DNA from: Pseudomonas sp. GD04091
Lineage (GTDB): Bacteria > Pseudomonadota > Gammaproteobacteria > Pseudomonadales > Pseudomonadaceae
Length of the DNA: 64,000 nucleotides
Direction of reading: 5' to 3'
NCBI RefSeq assembly: GCF_029836165.1
Contig: NZ_JAOEBG010000009.1
Span: 154,603-218,602 of the forward strand
The notes beneath the pieces were generated by a model. That model worked only from the letters and a program-made list of their open reading frames with translations. It was not told where the DNA came from and made no database searches. Both the position numbers and the translations under genes were made by a program. Position 1 is the first letter of the stretch. Each line of letters starts with the position of its first letter. Below, piece by piece: positions 63,607 to 64,000 of the stretch.

Positions 63607-64000
63607 TCAGCCCGGACCTAGCCGCACCGGCTTTCGCGCGGTCTGCCACAGCAGCGGCACCAAGATCAGCGCCAGGGCCGGGAAGATCATCCAGTTGACC
63701 GCCTGCCAGCCCGAGCTGTGCAGGATCGATCCCGCGAGGAACGACACGGCCGCCGTGGCGGCGAAGACGAAGAAATCGTTCATGCCCTGCGCCTTGCTGC
63801 GCTCGGCCGGGGTGTGGCAATCGGTGACCACCGCCGTCGCGCCGATGAAGCTGAAGTTCCAGCCGATGCCCAGCAGCGCCAGCGAGCCCCAGAAGTGGGA
63901 CAGGCCGAGCCCGCCCAGGGCCACCACCCCGGAGGCGGCGAGCAGCACCATGCCCACGGCGGTCACGCGCTCCTTGCCGTAGCGCACCATCAGCCGCCCA
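63607..64000 (-). CDS. MFS transporter, C-terminal part
   Basis: The end of a multi-helix membrane transporter: helices seen in LASGVVALGGLGLSHF-like, GSLALLGIGWNFSFIGATAVV and NWMIFPALALILVPLLW stretches, with HTPAERSKAQGMNDFF between. The frame runs off the right edge. The protein belongs to the major facilitator superfamily; no substrate is visible. It is part of the same cargo as the DUF305 and glutaredoxin genes but separated by about 220 bases. Confidence 0.75.
   Translation of the reverse strand, partial: GRLMVRYGKERVTAVGMVLLAASGVVALGGLGLSHFWGSLALLGIGWNFSFIGATAVVTDCHTPAERSKAQGMNDFFVFAATAAVSFLAGSILHSSGWQAVNWMIFPALALILVPLLWQTARKPVRLGPG

Larger units (their letters stand above)
37880..64000. 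mobile_element. Tn4371-family integrative and conjugative element (left and central part)
   Basis: From the integrase onward the gene set and order (int, radC, DUF932, ParB-like, DUF736, DUF2958, DUF2285, AlpA, RepA, ParA, ParB-like, DUF2840, TraF, DUF3363 relaxase) is that of Tn4371-type ICEs. The left limit is approximate and the right end, with the traR/traG/trb transfer genes, is outside the window. Accessory genes interrupt the backbone at 39.4-45.5, 52.0-54.6 and 62.4-64 kb. Confidence 0.88.

Overview
The window looks like chromosome of a Pseudomonas putida-group bacterium: high G+C, many REP-type repeats (CTGTGGGAGCGGG...CCCGC), and core genes typical of that group (pta, mqo, hpt, slyD, OmpA-like lipoprotein, LodA/LodB quinoprotein pair, DUF1302/DUF1329/acyl-CoA ligase cluster). 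No rRNA, tRNA or CRISPR array was seen.

Positions 1 to about 37.8 kb are core chromosome. From left to right: a truncated PAS chemoreceptor; a GT4 glycosyltransferase; an Old Yellow Enzyme; glutathione peroxidase; slyD; pta; a CTQ quinoprotein oxidase with its flavoprotein maturase (lodA/lodB-like); an OmpA lipoprotein; an MBL hydrolase; a histidine kinase plus TPR response regulator; a MalT-like LuxR regulator beside a DUF1329/DUF1302 pair and an acyl-CoA ligase; a hydroxyacid dehydrogenase; rsmC; a manganese exporter behind a yybP-ykoY riboswitch; an M48 lipoprotein protease; a chemoreceptor; an SRAP protein; small conserved genes; a phospholipid-type acyltransferase; mqo; a WbuC-type cupin; and hpt.

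From about 37.9 kb to the right edge lies the left and central part of an integrative and conjugative element of the Tn4371 family, inserted upstream of hpt. The backbone is in the expected order: tyrosine integrase, radC, DUF932, large ParB-like protein, DUF736, DUF2958, DUF2285, AlpA-type HTH, RepA, ParA, small partition protein, DUF2840, TraF peptidase and DUF3363 relaxase. The traR/traG/trb mating-pair genes would lie beyond the right edge. Iterons and an AT-rich stretch between repA and parA look like a replication origin, and hairpins in front of the relaxase are the best place for oriT.

Three cargo blocks break the backbone. (1) 39.4-45.5 kb: a HigB/HigA toxin-antitoxin pair, then a HEPN-domain protein, a CoiA-like nuclease candidate and a second nuclease-like protein, facing a large zinc-hook AAA (RloC/PrrC-like) ATPase. 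(2) 52.0-54.6 kb: a tightly overlapping three-gene operon (XRE regulator, 419-residue protein of unknown family, Mrr-like PD-(D/E)xK nuclease). (3) 62.4-64 kb: metal/redox cargo (glutaredoxin, a tandem-duplicated DUF305 protein, an MFS transporter). Blocks 1 and 2 are the best candidates for undescribed defence systems. Long non-coding leaders in the element share a repeated hairpin-bearing sequence that may be a regulatory or single-strand element.
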